DNA from: Photobacterium sanctipauli
Lineage (GTDB): Bacteria; Pseudomonadota; Gammaproteobacteria; Enterobacterales; Vibrionaceae
DNA length: 64,000 bases
Assembly: GCF_003026495.1 (NCBI RefSeq)
Contig: NZ_PYMA01000006.1
Coordinates: 62,001-126,000 of the forward strand
Direction of reading: 5' to 3'
Below, in pieces: positions 56,143 to 64,000 of this stretch; positions within the stretch are counted from its first letter, which is position 1; each line of letters begins with the position of its first letter. The position numbers and the translations under genes are program-made. Under the pieces are notes generated by a model. That model was not told where the DNA came from, made no database searches, and saw only the letters and a program-made list of their open reading frames with translations.

Positions 56143-57152
56143 TCCATCAAGCCTTTCACTGTTCCCATCACACTAATGATCTTGTCCGAATAGTTAGGGT
56201 CGGTCGCATACCCGGCCTTGTGCAAGTTGCGGATGAACTGCGAAGGATCGGCCGGTTGCTCTAGTGCCTTGGCATAGCGCGGGTTGTCGTTGAGAAAACG
56301 CACATAGTCGTTGAAGCTATCTTGATAAGAGCCGTATGAGCGGAAAGCCGCCCTTTCCTGTACCGGAATGCCGTTGTGAAATTCAAGGGTATTGGTCGCG
56401 ACCTTGTTACCTGCCCAACGGGGGTCGGCTTTGATGTTGAACAGGTTGTTACTCGAACCAGCGGCATTCTTGATCACCTTCTTGCCCCACCCAGTTTCAA
56501 GGGCGGCTTGAGCGATCAACACCGACGGGTCGGTTCCCAGCGCATGGGCCGCCTTTTCAGCATAAGGCTGCATGCGGGAAACAAAATCTTTGGGGGTTTC
56601 AAAAGGTGCCTCTGCATCTAGAGGCGCAACTGGGGCTGCAGGTGTCAATGTTTGTTGTTGCTGCTGCCTTTGCATCATGATTGCAAACGCATCGTCGGCG
56701 GCTTTTTCAACCGTGGCATGATCAGGCTTGTTGCCCTCGGCATCCACAGGCAAGCGTAAAGCAGATGCCTCATTGAAGGTGCGGCGAATCGCCAACTCGG
56801 TTTCAGCATCGTCTGCTACCGTTTTGGTTTCCGCTTTTTCTTCTTCGCCACCCAATTGCTCAACAATCAGATCTGCCAAGCCTAGCGAGCCCGTTGTGCT
56901 CAGTTCGCTTGCCATCTGCTCGTCATGCATTTGCTCGAAGAACTTGGTGTTACTGCTACTCATCAAGTCGGACTCAAATGCCTCGTTGGCTTGGCGCATC
57001 GACTTAAACAACATCTGGGTAAAGATAGCCTCGAACTGTTCAGCTGCCGCCCGCAACGACTGATCACTATCTTCCCCCACCCCTGCCCGCAAGCGGTCAA
57101 GATTGGAGATATCATGGATGAAACCCGGTGATGTTGTTTTCATAGCAGTCAC
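56139..57152 (-). CDS. flgJ: Flagellar rod cap and peptidoglycan hydrolase FlgJ
   Basis: 337 residues. Seen: N-terminal rod-cap domain (AAEQFEAIFTQMLFKSMRQANEAFESDL) and C-terminal glucosaminidase domain with the catalytic-region motif LIAQAALETGWGKKVI and FNIKADPRWAG, SYQDSFNDYVRFLNDNPRY. Opens the murein for the rod. A Gln-rich linker (QRQQQQQTLTPAAPVAP-like) joins the domains. Last gene of the flgF-J run. Confidence 0.96.
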   Translation of the reverse strand: MTAMKTTSPGFIHDISNLDRLRAGVGEDSDQSLRAAAEQFEAIFTQMLFKSMRQANEAFESDLMSSSNTKFFEQMHDEQMASELSTTGSLGLADLIVEQLGGEEEKAETKTVADDAETELAIRRTFNEASALRLPVDAEGNKPDHATVEKAADDAFAIMMQRQQQQQTLTPAAPVAPLDAEAPFETPKDFVSRMQPYAEKAAHALGTDPSVLIAQAALETGWGKKVIKNAAGSSNNLFNIKADPRWAGNKVATNTLEFHNGIPVQERAAFRSYGSYQDSFNDYVRFLNDNPRYAKALEQPADPSQFIRNLHKAGYATDPNYSDKIISVMGTVKGLME

Positions 57153-57164
57153 TCGTGCCCGTAA

Positions 57165-58256
57165 TTAAATAATGATCAGCTGACCTTCAATGGCACCAGC
57201 TTGCTTGAGCGCCTGAAGGATAGCCATCAAGTCAGAAGGAGCAGCACCCACCTGATTAACCGCACGTACCAGCTCATCAAGGGTAATGCCCGGCTCGAAC
57301 TTGAACATACGCGAGTCTTCTTCTGTTACCTGAATATCAGAATTTGGTACAACAACAGTCTGGCCACCAGAAAAAGCATTTGGCTGGCTGACCGAGTAAT
57401 TTTCTTTGATTGAAACCGTCATGCCACCGTGGGTGATTGCAGCCGGCTTGAGCTTCACATGCTGGCCCACCACAATGGTGCCCGTGCGGGAGTTAACAAT
57501 GATTTTTGCCGCGCCGTCAGCCGGGTCAAACTCAAGGTTTTCAATAGTTGCCAAGAAGGCAACGCGTTGACTGACATCGCGAGGGGCACGCACACGCACC
57601 GACGTTGCATCGACAGCAGCTGCCATTTGCGGGCCTAGAAACTCATTCACGGCATCGGCCATACGCTGGGCGGTGGTAAAGTCCGATTCAAACAGGTTAA
57701 ACGTTAAGAAATCACCGCGGGCAAACGGGTTTGGCACTTCCTGCTCCACCATCGCACCGTTGGTGATACGGCCAACCGTAGGAGTATTACCCACCACTTT
57801 CGAGCCATCGGCACCAGTAGCACTGAAGCCGCCCACAACCAAGCTGCCCTGGGCTACGGCATACACTTTGCCGTCGAGGCCTTTCAGGAAAGTCTGGAGC
57901 AAGGTACCGCCACGCAAGCTCTTTGCAGAACCAATGGAGGACACCGTGACATCAATTGATTGGCCTTGCTTGGTAAACGGCGGCAAGGTAGCATTCACCG
58001 CAACGGCGGCAACATTCTTTGTTTTCGGCTTGGTACCCGGCGGTAGCTGGATACCAAAGTTTTGCAGCATGGCGTTGAAGCTCTGGTCGGTAAACGGCGT
58101 GGTTTCGCCGGTGCCCGGCAAGCCGACAACCAGCCCATAACCCACCAGTTGGTTACTTCGCACCCCGGCCACTTCCGACACATCTTTGATACGTGCGGCG
58201 TGCAGCGGCAAGCTAACTAGCAGGATTAAACCGTATAAGAATGTTGTTAATTTCAC
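57165..58256 (-). CDS. flgI: Flagellar P-ring protein FlgI
   Basis: 363 residues, GTG start. Seen: signal peptide (cleaved near [29 protein letters not shown]), [30 protein letters not shown] and the C-terminal [39 protein letters not shown] end. Forms the periplasmic ring in peptidoglycan. 12 bp after flgH. Confidence 0.97.
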   Translation of the reverse strand: MKLTTFLYGLILLVSLPLHAARIKDVSEVAGVRSNQLVGYGLVVGLPGTGETTPFTDQSFNAMLQNFGIQLPPGTKPKTKNVAAVAVNATLPPFTKQGQSIDVTVSSIGSAKSLRGGTLLQTFLKGLDGKVYAVAQGSLVVGGFSATGADGSKVVGNTPTVGRITNGAMVEQEVPNPFARGDFLTFNLFESDFTTAQRMADAVNEFLGPQMAAAVDATSVRVRAPRDVSQRVAFLATIENLEFDPADGAAKIIVNSRTGTIVVGQHVKLKPAAITHGGMTVSIKENYSVSQPNAFSGGQTVVVPNSDIQVTEEDSRMFKFEPGITLDELVRAVNQVGAAPSDLMAILQALKQAGAIEGQLIII

Positions 58257-58268
58257 GTTCTAACCCTA

Positions 58269-59036
58269 TTAGATACTGACGTTAAAGAAGCGAGCAAGCC
58301 AGCCCTGCTCTTGTATATCTTGTCGCGCACCGGTGCCCGAGTACTGGATGCGTGCATTGGCAACACGGATTGACGGGATGGTGTTGTCCTGAGTGATATC
58401 ATCCGGGCGGATAGTCCCGCTTAGGCGGATATATTCATCGCCAGTATTCAAGGTAAGCCAGCGCTCACCACGAATCAGCAGGTTGCCGTTCGGCAGGATC
58501 TCCACCACCTCAACCGTGATAGAGCCTTGCAGGCTGTTGCTCTGATCGGCAGAAGTACTACCCGCAAACTTGTTGGCATTGCTTAGCTCGTACGATAGGT
58601 TGCGGTCACCAATCGTCACGTCCTGGCCACCCAGCATCAACGGATCCATCGACAGGTCGGTTGATTTGTCCGTATCGGCACTGGCACTCTTTTTCGCTTG
58701 GGTTTTCTCTTCCAGCATTACAGTCACAATGTCACCGAGCCCGCGGGGCTTGGTATCATCGTAAAGATCTTGAACATGGGATGTGCTGAAAAGCGAGCCT
58801 GTTGCGGTAGCATAATGCTCGGGTTTTTCCTGCGGGCGGATGCTCGCCCATGCCGGATCGCCGGCTTGCGGATCTTCACGGCGACGGATCATATCAATCA
58901 AGCCACCGCTTGAGTCTGTCGACCCCTCGACCGCATCCACATTGGTGGTTGCCTGCTCGACATCCGACTCAATGTCTTCTGGCATCGCGACACAGCCCGA
59001 TAGAAGAATTACCAGCACCACTAAACACTTTTTCAT
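58269..59036 (-). CDS. flgH: Flagellar L-ring lipoprotein FlgH
   Basis: 255 residues. Seen: lipoprotein signal with lipobox LLSGC (Cys15), then [38 protein letters not shown] and [35 protein letters not shown] FlgH signatures. Forms the outer-membrane bushing. Between flgG and flgI. Confidence 0.97.
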   Translation of the reverse strand: MKKCLVVLVILLSGCVAMPEDIESDVEQATTNVDAVEGSTDSSGGLIDMIRRREDPQAGDPAWASIRPQEKPEHYATATGSLFSTSHVQDLYDDTKPRGLGDIVTVMLEEKTQAKKSASADTDKSTDLSMDPLMLGGQDVTIGDRNLSYELSNANKFAGSTSADQSNSLQGSITVEVVEILPNGNLLIRGERWLTLNTGDEYIRLSGTIRPDDITQDNTIPSIRVANARIQYSGTGARQDIQEQGWLARFFNVSI

Positions 59037-59051
59037 CGCTGCCCTACCCCG

Positions 59052-59840
59052 TTATAGCTGCTGGTTGACGTAGCTAAGCATTTGGTCAACGGTTGAAATC
59101 ACCTTGGAGTTCATTTCATAAACTCGCTGTGCCTCAATCATGTTAACCAACTCTTCGGTGACATTAACGTTTGAGGTTTCCAGCATCGACTGGCGGATAG
59201 CCCCCAAACCTTCCAAGCCAGGAACCCCTTCTTGTGGATCACCGCTTGCGCCTGTCGGCAAGAATAGGTTCTGACCGATTGGCTCAAGACCGCCTGGATT
59301 GATAAAGCCAACCGTGGTGATCTGGCCCAGCACCTGGTTTTCTTGCTGGCCACGGATACGGGCAGAAACCTCACCATCGGTCCCCACCGTAATGCCTACC
59401 GCATCTTCCGGAACGGCAATTTCTGGCTGCAGTACATAACCGGAGCCTGTTGTCACCAGCTGGCCTTCCGCGTTAATGGTAAACTGGCCATTACGGGTAT
59501 AACCCATGTTGCCGTCTGGCATCAGGATCTGAAAGAAGCCCTCGCCTTCAATCATCATGTCCATGGCATTGTTTGTTGTCTGGGTGTTACCTTGGGTGTG
59601 GACTTTTTGGGTCGCCACAACCTTAGAACCGGCACCCAGCATCAAACCGGTTGGTAATTCAGTATCTTGGGTTGACTGGCCACCCGGCTGGTTGATGTTC
59701 TGGTAAAACAGATCTTCAAATACCGCACGGCTTTTCTTAAAGCCAATCGTTGAGGCGTTCGCCAAGTTATTGGAAATGGTCGAGATATTCGTCTGCTGGG
59801 CGTCAAGACCGGTTTTACTTACCCATAAAGCTGGATGCAT
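59052..59840 (-). CDS. flgG: Distal rod protein FlgG
   Basis: 262 residues. Seen: MHPALWVSKTGLDAQQTNISTISNNLANASTIGFKKSRAVFEDLFYQN-type N-terminus and the C-terminal LETSNVNVTEELVNMIEAQRVYEMNSKVISTVDQMLSYV-type end. Distal rod, 20 bp after flgF. Confidence 0.97.
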   Translation of the reverse strand: MHPALWVSKTGLDAQQTNISTISNNLANASTIGFKKSRAVFEDLFYQNINQPGGQSTQDTELPTGLMLGAGSKVVATQKVHTQGNTQTTNNAMDMMIEGEGFFQILMPDGNMGYTRNGQFTINAEGQLVTTGSGYVLQPEIAVPEDAVGITVGTDGEVSARIRGQQENQVLGQITTVGFINPGGLEPIGQNLFLPTGASGDPQEGVPGLEGLGAIRQSMLETSNVNVTEELVNMIEAQRVYEMNSKVISTVDQMLSYVNQQL

Positions 59841-59860
59841 GTTCTGTTCCTTTTATCGGT

Positions 59861-60610
59861 TTAGCCTAAACGCAGCAGTGATGAGGATGCGGCATCCATT
59901 TCTTCTGCGGTTTTCATTAACTTCACTTGCATTTCGAAGTGGCGCTGTAAATCAATCATGCTGGTCATTTCGCCGACGGCATTCACGTTACTGCCTTCGA
60001 GCGCCCCCTTCAGCAAGGTGACGTTGGCATCCGCATCAAAAATCTCACCCGGATTCTTTGATTTGAACAGGCCGTTGACGTCTTTATAAAGACCACCGTT
60101 ATCTGGCCGAACCAGTTTTAAACGGTCAACCACTTCGATGGCATCCGGCGGCGCGCCCTGCGGTAACACAGAGATAGTGCCATCGTTGCCGATTTCAATT
60201 TTGCTGATTGGGAGAGGAATAAAGATAGGGCCACCGTTCTCGCCGACCATCAAGTTACCGTTGCTATTTTGCAGCATGCCAGTTTCGTCGATATTCAAAT
60301 GGCCTGCGCGGGTATAGGCTTCCTGGCCGGAGGCATCAAGCACGGCTAACCAACCGTCACCTTCGACAGTCACATCGAGGTCTCGACCCGTGGTCATTAC
60401 CGCCCCTTGGGAGAAATCTTGCCCAGGGCGCTCAGTCATGGCAAAAACACGCGACGGCAAACCTTCGCCGTATGCCTGCATGCTTCTGGCCTGCTCCAGA
60501 TCGGCACGAAAACCTGTTGTTCTCACGTTGGCAAGGTTGTTGGCATGCAGTTGCATCCCATACATATCTTGCTTTGCGCCACTCATGGCTAAATACAGTG
60601 CACGATCCAT
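59861..60610 (-). CDS. flgF: Proximal rod protein FlgF
   Basis: 249 residues from ATG 60610 (MDRALYLAMSGAKQ); a longer frame to 60646 would run into the -12 element of the promoter and is rejected. A GGAGAG ribosome site precedes the chosen ATG. Seen: LANVRTTGFRADLEQARSM and the C-terminal GEMTSMIDLQRHFEMQVKLMKTAEEMD-type end. It begins a separate transcript from flgBCDE. Confidence 0.96.
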   Translation of the reverse strand: MDRALYLAMSGAKQDMYGMQLHANNLANVRTTGFRADLEQARSMQAYGEGLPSRVFAMTERPGQDFSQGAVMTTGRDLDVTVEGDGWLAVLDASGQEAYTRAGHLNIDETGMLQNSNGNLMVGENGGPIFIPLPISKIEIGNDGTISVLPQGAPPDAIEVVDRLKLVRPDNGGLYKDVNGLFKSKNPGEIFDADANVTLLKGALEGSNVNAVGEMTSMIDLQRHFEMQVKLMKTAEEMDAASSSLLRLG

Positions 60611-60645
60611 TATCGACTCTCCAATCACAATCTGGTGATCAGACA

Positions 60646-60661
60646 AGCAATAAGTATGCCA
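60646..60661 (-). promoter_or_regulatory. Sigma-54 promoter of flgFGHIJ
   Basis: Minus strand reads TGGCATACTTATTGCT: -24 TGGCA and -12 TTGCT with exact GG-N10-GC spacing. It lies 36 bp before the chosen flgF ATG and supports that start. Confidence 0.8.
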
Positions 60662-60750
60662 CTATGAGTAATGTGTTTTATATCAATGGCTTGTTGACGT
60701 ATAAGAATAATTCGTCAAGAGGAGGTGCCAAATTTATGACAAATACGGAA

Positions 60751-60787
60751 ACCCATTGCCGCCTGAAAAATACCGGCGGCAATGGGT
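60751..60787 (-). terminator. 13-bp perfect hairpin after flgE
   Basis: ACCCATTGCCGCC (60751-60763) and GGCGGCAATGGGT (60775-60787) pair perfectly around an 11-nt loop, 24 bp after the flgE stop. The minus-strand tail (TTCCGTATTTGTC) has only a short T-run, so it may terminate partially or protect the flgBCDE mRNA 3' end. Confidence 0.65.
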
Positions 60788-60810
60788 ATCAATGAAATGA
60801 GTACGCTAGA

Positions 60811-62220
60811 TTAGCGGATCTGCAAGATAGTTTGCTGTAATTGATTATCCACTTCAAGGGCACGGGAGTTAGCCTGGAAATTACGCTGTGCGGTGATCAA
60901 ATCAACCAACTCCTGGGTCATATCAATGTTCGATTGCTCCAGGGTACCGCTCTTAACTGCACCGAAGGCACCCTGTGTTGCCTCACCCCAAATAGCAGCA
61001 CCTGAATCTTGGCTTGTAACCCATTGAGTACCGCCTTTCGACACCAAGCCTTGCTCATTCGGTACGCGCACCATACCCACTCGGCCTAGCGTCACGTTTT
61101 CACCGTTGCTGTATGTCGCAACGATAGAGCCCTTCGAATCGATATCAACCTTCGCTAGGTAACCGGTAGTGGCACCGTCTTCGTTAAAGCGACGGATTTC
61201 AAACGGTGCAGCATATTGGGTTGGCTCATCAAAATTGATGCTCAAGGTCTGCTCGGCATTGGCACCGTTCATTTCCAAGCCTGCACCGCCTTCATCTTCA
61301 GGTAGGCCAAGTGGCTGGGTAACAATTGGGTTGCCGTTATTAATGGATCTCACCGAACCATCCGTATTGAAGTCCATGTAGTGGCCTTGGTGCCCTGCGC
61401 TGATAGGGCCATTGGCGTCGCCCGTTGCCACCTCGCCATCACCTTCCGGTGTCATGTTAACGTCTACCGCCTTCTCGCCGGTTGCGTCGGTCACGGTGTA
61501 GTACACCGCCCAGCGGTTTTCCGCATCAGTGCCAACAGGTGCAATCGGGTTACCTTCCGCATCCAACTCCGGCGAACCACCGTTGTCCTTCACATAGTAC
61601 GTCGTCATCTTGTATGGCTGACCCAATGAGTCATACATGGTTAGCGACGTCGACTTGTTATAGGTATTGGCATCATTGAAATCAAACTTTGCCGGATCTT
61701 TAGCTGGGGCAGATGCCGGCAGGTTTACACCGATCTCAATATTCTGCGACTCACGCGGCTGGCCGAACTGATCTGGCACTTTCAGCGCTTGGGATTCGTA
61801 TGACGTTACCTGATCCGTTTCCTGATCTACCTGGTAGCCAAGCAGGTACTGGCCTTCCGAGTTGACGATCTGGTTGTCTTTATCCAGGTGGAAAGCACCA
61901 TTACGGGTCAAGCTGTTGTTTTGCGGCTGCAACTTGTCATCAGCAACGGCAAAGAAACCACTGCCCGAAATACGGAGATCCATTGGGTTGTTGGTATAAA
62001 TACTTGACCCTTCATGGAACTGCTGGGCAACCGTCGAGGTCTGTACACCGCCACCGGTAGTGGTTTTTGAGTTCGAGAAAATCGAGCTTGAGTAAACATC
62101 GCCAAACTCTGCACGCGACTCTTTGAAGCCGAAGGTATTGGCGTTGGCAATGTTATTACTGGTGGTGTTGAGGTCTTTCTGCGATGCCCCGATACCACTC
62201 AGTGAAATATTAAATCCCAT
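60811..62220 (-). CDS. flgE: Flagellar hook protein FlgE
   Basis: 469 residues. Seen: MGFNISLSGIGASQKDLNTTSNNIANANTFGFKESRAEFGDVYSSSIF-type N-terminus and the C-terminal LEQSNIDMTQELVDLITAQRNFQANSRALEVDNQLQQTILQIR-type end. The acidic, Gly/Asp-rich centre is the exposed hook domain. Last gene of flgBCDE before the hairpin. Confidence 0.97.
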   Translation of the reverse strand: MGFNISLSGIGASQKDLNTTSNNIANANTFGFKESRAEFGDVYSSSIFSNSKTTTGGGVQTSTVAQQFHEGSSIYTNNPMDLRISGSGFFAVADDKLQPQNNSLTRNGAFHLDKDNQIVNSEGQYLLGYQVDQETDQVTSYESQALKVPDQFGQPRESQNIEIGVNLPASAPAKDPAKFDFNDANTYNKSTSLTMYDSLGQPYKMTTYYVKDNGGSPELDAEGNPIAPVGTDAENRWAVYYTVTDATGEKAVDVNMTPEGDGEVATGDANGPISAGHQGHYMDFNTDGSVRSINNGNPIVTQPLGLPEDEGGAGLEMNGANAEQTLSINFDEPTQYAAPFEIRRFNEDGATTGYLAKVDIDSKGSIVATYSNGENVTLGRVGMVRVPNEQGLVSKGGTQWVTSQDSGAAIWGEATQGAFGAVKSGTLEQSNIDMTQELVDLITAQRNFQANSRALEVDNQLQQTILQIR

Positions 62221-62244
62221 GGTATGAATCTCCTAAATTACCGG

Positions 62245-62958
62245 TTATACCTGGCCGACTTCCAATACGTCGGATAGTTTGAATGGCGAGTCGAAGCCCG
62301 CAAGATTTAGCATGACGTTACCATCACCATTGCCCAGCAGTACGCTGTTCACATTGGCGTAAGTCGATACATCAAACTCGCGGCTTTCACCGCCAACCAA
62401 GCCAGCTACCTTCAACGTGTAGCGGCCTTCCGGCAAAACATTGCCATTTTCGTCAGTGCCATCCCATTCGATACGGTGTTCGCCCGGTGGCTTGGAGCCC
62501 ATATCGAAGGTTTTAAGCAGTTGACCTTGTTCGTTTTCAACCCTGACCATCATGTTGTCGAGTGCCTGCGGCAATCGCACCATGCCTGCCATCGCCCCTT
62601 CGGCTGCCTTAACACTCGTTGAGCTAGGGATCAGCACATCGCGCCCCACCAACGAAGAAGCCTGCAAAGCCTGGTTCGATGTCATGGCAGAGTTCAAGCT
62701 ACCAAATTGCTCATTCATCTGGGTAATGCCATCAACCGTGGCAAAGGATGCCATCTGGGCGATCATCTGATCGTTGCCCACCGGTTTGAATGGGTCTTGC
62801 TGGGCCAGCTGCTTGGTCAACAAGGACAGGAAGTCTTCTTGTTTTAGCTCGTTCTTTCCTGTCGCCTTTTGCTCTTCCTGCAGCTTTTGCTCTTGCATGC
62901 CCTTAAGCTGGTCAAGGTAAGATAAGTTGCCAGATCCAGCGCCATTAATACTGCTCAT
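62245..62958 (-). CDS. flgD: Hook cap/scaffold protein FlgD
   Basis: 237 residues from ATG 62958 with AAGGAG upstream (GTG one codon earlier possible). Seen: KNELKQEDFLSLLTKQLAQQDPFKPVGNDQMIAQMASFATVDGITQMNEQF-type cap domain and a C-terminal FLG-type beta domain (GEHRIEWDGTDENGNVLPEGRYTLKV). Caps the growing hook. Confidence 0.96.
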   Translation of the reverse strand: MSSINGAGSGNLSYLDQLKGMQEQKLQEEQKATGKNELKQEDFLSLLTKQLAQQDPFKPVGNDQMIAQMASFATVDGITQMNEQFGSLNSAMTSNQALQASSLVGRDVLIPSSTSVKAAEGAMAGMVRLPQALDNMMVRVENEQGQLLKTFDMGSKPPGEHRIEWDGTDENGNVLPEGRYTLKVAGLVGGESREFDVSTYANVNSVLLGNGDGNVMLNLAGFDSPFKLSDVLEVGQV

Positions 62959-62976
62959 CACCGTTACTCCTTATCC

Positions 62977-63393
62977 TTATTTACCCATCTGCAATGTCTG
63001 CATCAGCATTTGCTTGCTGGCATCTGCAACTTGCACATTGCTCTGGTAAGAACGTGAAGCGGAAATCATGTTGGCCATTTCTTCCATCACGTTAACGTTC
63101 GGCTTGTAGATATACCCTTCTGCATTGGCAAGCGGGTGATCCGGGTTGTATTCAGCACGAAGCGGCTTTTGGCTCTCAACGATGCCTTTCACCTGCACCG
63201 GGACGCTGTCTTCACGCTGGTAGCTCGCACTCTCAAGCGCCGCAGCAAAAATCGGGTGGCGCGCCTTGTAGGTTTCATCGGCAGAGCTGCTCACGCTGTT
63301 GGCGTTGGCCAAATTACTCGACGTGGTATTCAAGCGCACAGATTCGGCGCTCATCGCTGAACCGGAGACATTAAAAATGTTAAACAAACTCAT
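62977..63393 (-). CDS. flgC: Proximal rod protein FlgC
   Basis: 138 residues. Seen: MSLFNIFNVSGSAMSAESVRLNTTSSNLANANSVSSSADETYKARHPIF-type N-terminus and NVNVMEEMANMISASRSYQSNVQVADASKQMLMQTLQMGK-type end. Follows flgB by 3 bp. Confidence 0.97.
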   Translation of the reverse strand: MSLFNIFNVSGSAMSAESVRLNTTSSNLANANSVSSSADETYKARHPIFAAALESASYQREDSVPVQVKGIVESQKPLRAEYNPDHPLANAEGYIYKPNVNVMEEMANMISASRSYQSNVQVADASKQMLMQTLQMGK

Positions 63394-63396
63394 CGA

Positions 63397-63792
63397 TTAT
63401 TCTCCTTTTAATGCCTTGCTCAGGTTTTTGAATTTCGAGCCTAAGAAATCAAGCGATGCCTGGTATTCCAGCGAGTTTTGCATAAATAAGTTCTGTTCTA
63501 GCTGAGCATCGACCGTGTTGCCGTCGCCGGTATCCGGTTGGGTTGGTACGCGGTACTTTTGCTCACCCATTACTTTGGTAGAGGCAGAGATATGCCGACC
63601 ATCAGTACGGCTTAGGCCAATCTTTGCCTCTGACGTTGCCGCATTCAATGCTCGCTGAAAGTCGATATCTTTTGCCTTGTACCCAGGCGTATTGGCATTG
63701 GCCAAGTTACTAGCCAGTGTCTCTGCGCGCTTGGCACGGACACCGACCGTGTGCTGGTGCACACCCAATGCTTTATCAAAAGAGATGGACAT
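63397..63792 (-). CDS. flgB: Proximal rod protein FlgB
   Basis: 131 residues from ATG 63792, which has GGAGG five bases upstream; a TTG four codons earlier overlaps that site and is rejected. Seen: MSISFDKALGVHQHTVGVRAKRAETLASNLANANTPGYKAKDIDFQRAL-type sequence and DAQLEQNLFMQNSLEYQASLDFLGSKFKNLSKALKGE-type end. First gene of flgBCDE. Confidence 0.97.
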   Translation of the reverse strand: MSISFDKALGVHQHTVGVRAKRAETLASNLANANTPGYKAKDIDFQRALNAATSEAKIGLSRTDGRHISASTKVMGEQKYRVPTQPDTGDGNTVDAQLEQNLFMQNSLEYQASLDFLGSKFKNLSKALKGE

Positions 63793-63823
63793 ATCTGCCT
63801 CCAAAATTCGTTAGAATTATATA

Positions 63824-63839
63824 AGCAAAGGCTATGCCA
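63824..63839 (-). promoter_or_regulatory. Sigma-54 promoter of flgBCDE
   Basis: Minus strand reads TGGCATAGCCTTTGCT: near-consensus -24 and -12 halves with exact spacing, 32 bp before the flgB ATG. Confidence 0.8.
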
Positions 63840-63886
63840 GTTTTGTAAATTAAAGAAGGAAAGAATAAAGAAAGGAGTAACGAACA

Positions 63887-63912
63887 ATTAGAGAGGGCAT
63901 TCCCTCTCTAAT
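63887..63912 (-). terminator. Hairpin between cheR-like gene and flgB
   Basis: A perfect 11-bp stem, ATTAGAGAGGG / CCCTCTCTAAT, with loop CATT lies 38 bp after the stop of the partial gene at the right edge. The T-tract is weak (TTGTTCGTT on the minus strand). It separates that transcript from the flgB promoter. Confidence 0.65.
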
Positions 63913-63950
63913 CAAAAGATACGAGACTCAAGCTACGCAAGCCGCGTGTA

Positions 63951-64000
63951 TTACTTCAGCTTGTAGATAATACCCGGATTACAGCGAATCATCTCAAACT
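63951..64000 (-). CDS. cheR: 3' end of a probable chemotaxis methyltransferase CheR gene
   Basis: Only 16 codons are in the window: FEMIRCNPGIIYKLK then TAA. The sequence resembles CheR C-termini, and cheV-cheR lies just upstream of flgB in Vibrio. Too short to be certain. The gene continues beyond the right edge. Confidence 0.55.
   Translation of the reverse strand, partial: FEMIRCNPGIIYKLK

Overview
The window reads as one piece of a marine gammaproteobacterial chromosome, almost certainly Vibrionaceae (Vibrio, Photobacterium or Grimontia-like; the genus cannot be fixed by eye). The reasons are the order mlaA, ccmIHGFEDCBA, FliK-like/FhlB-like, cheW-parP-parC-cheB-cheA-cheZ-cheY-fliA-flhG-flhF-flhA, the FlrA/FlrB/FlrC regulators, the polar chemotaxis genes parC/parP, and flagellins beginning [19 protein letters not shown].

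Region 1 (1-5810) is the edge of a surface polysaccharide locus. It holds the 3' part of a UDP-sugar 4,6-dehydratase gene, a convergent SDR epimerase, and a visibly AT-rich block with two CDP-glycerol glycerophosphotransferases, a TagD-type cytidylyltransferase and an unrecognised polytopic membrane protein. Together these suggest a glycerol-phosphate-containing capsule or O-antigen, probably acquired horizontally.

Region 2 (5936-14394) is the lipid-asymmetry lipoprotein MlaA followed by a complete cytochrome c maturation set, ccmA to ccmI, all on the minus strand. It ends in a strong terminator. An unusual 303-bp spacer with paired palindromes lies between ccmB and ccmC.

Region 3 (14502-63792) is an almost uninterrupted flagellar and chemotaxis regulon of about 49 kb. 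A divergent plus-strand pair (FliK-like, stand-alone FlhB C-domain) opens it. Then, in coordinate order on the minus strand, come DUF2802, cheW, parP, parC, cheB, cheA, cheZ, cheY, fliA, flhG, flhF, flhA; flhB, fliR to fliL, fliK; fliJ to fliE; flrC, flrB, flrA; fliS, flaI, fliD, flaG, two flagellins; flgL, flgK; and flgJ to flgB. The only plus-strand gene in the later part is a 72-residue membrane protein at 55865. The 3' end of a probable cheR enters at the right edge.

Sigma-54 (-24/-12) elements with correct GG-N10-GC spacing can be read in front of flgB, flgF, flgK, one flagellin, flrB, fliK and, less surely, flhA. A sigma-28 element (TAAA-N15-GCCGTTAC) precedes the other flagellin. This fits the known Vibrio hierarchy: FlrA with sigma-54 activates flrBC, FlrC with sigma-54 drives hook-basal body and core flagellin genes, and FliA drives late flagellins. 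No tRNA, rRNA, insertion sequence, prophage or CRISPR was seen. The most interesting items are the glycerol-phosphate module with its ABC-permease-like membrane protein, the three LDELHG repeats in CheA, the phased repeats between cheA and cheB, the ccmB-ccmC spacer, the FlhB NPEH site and the small membrane protein.
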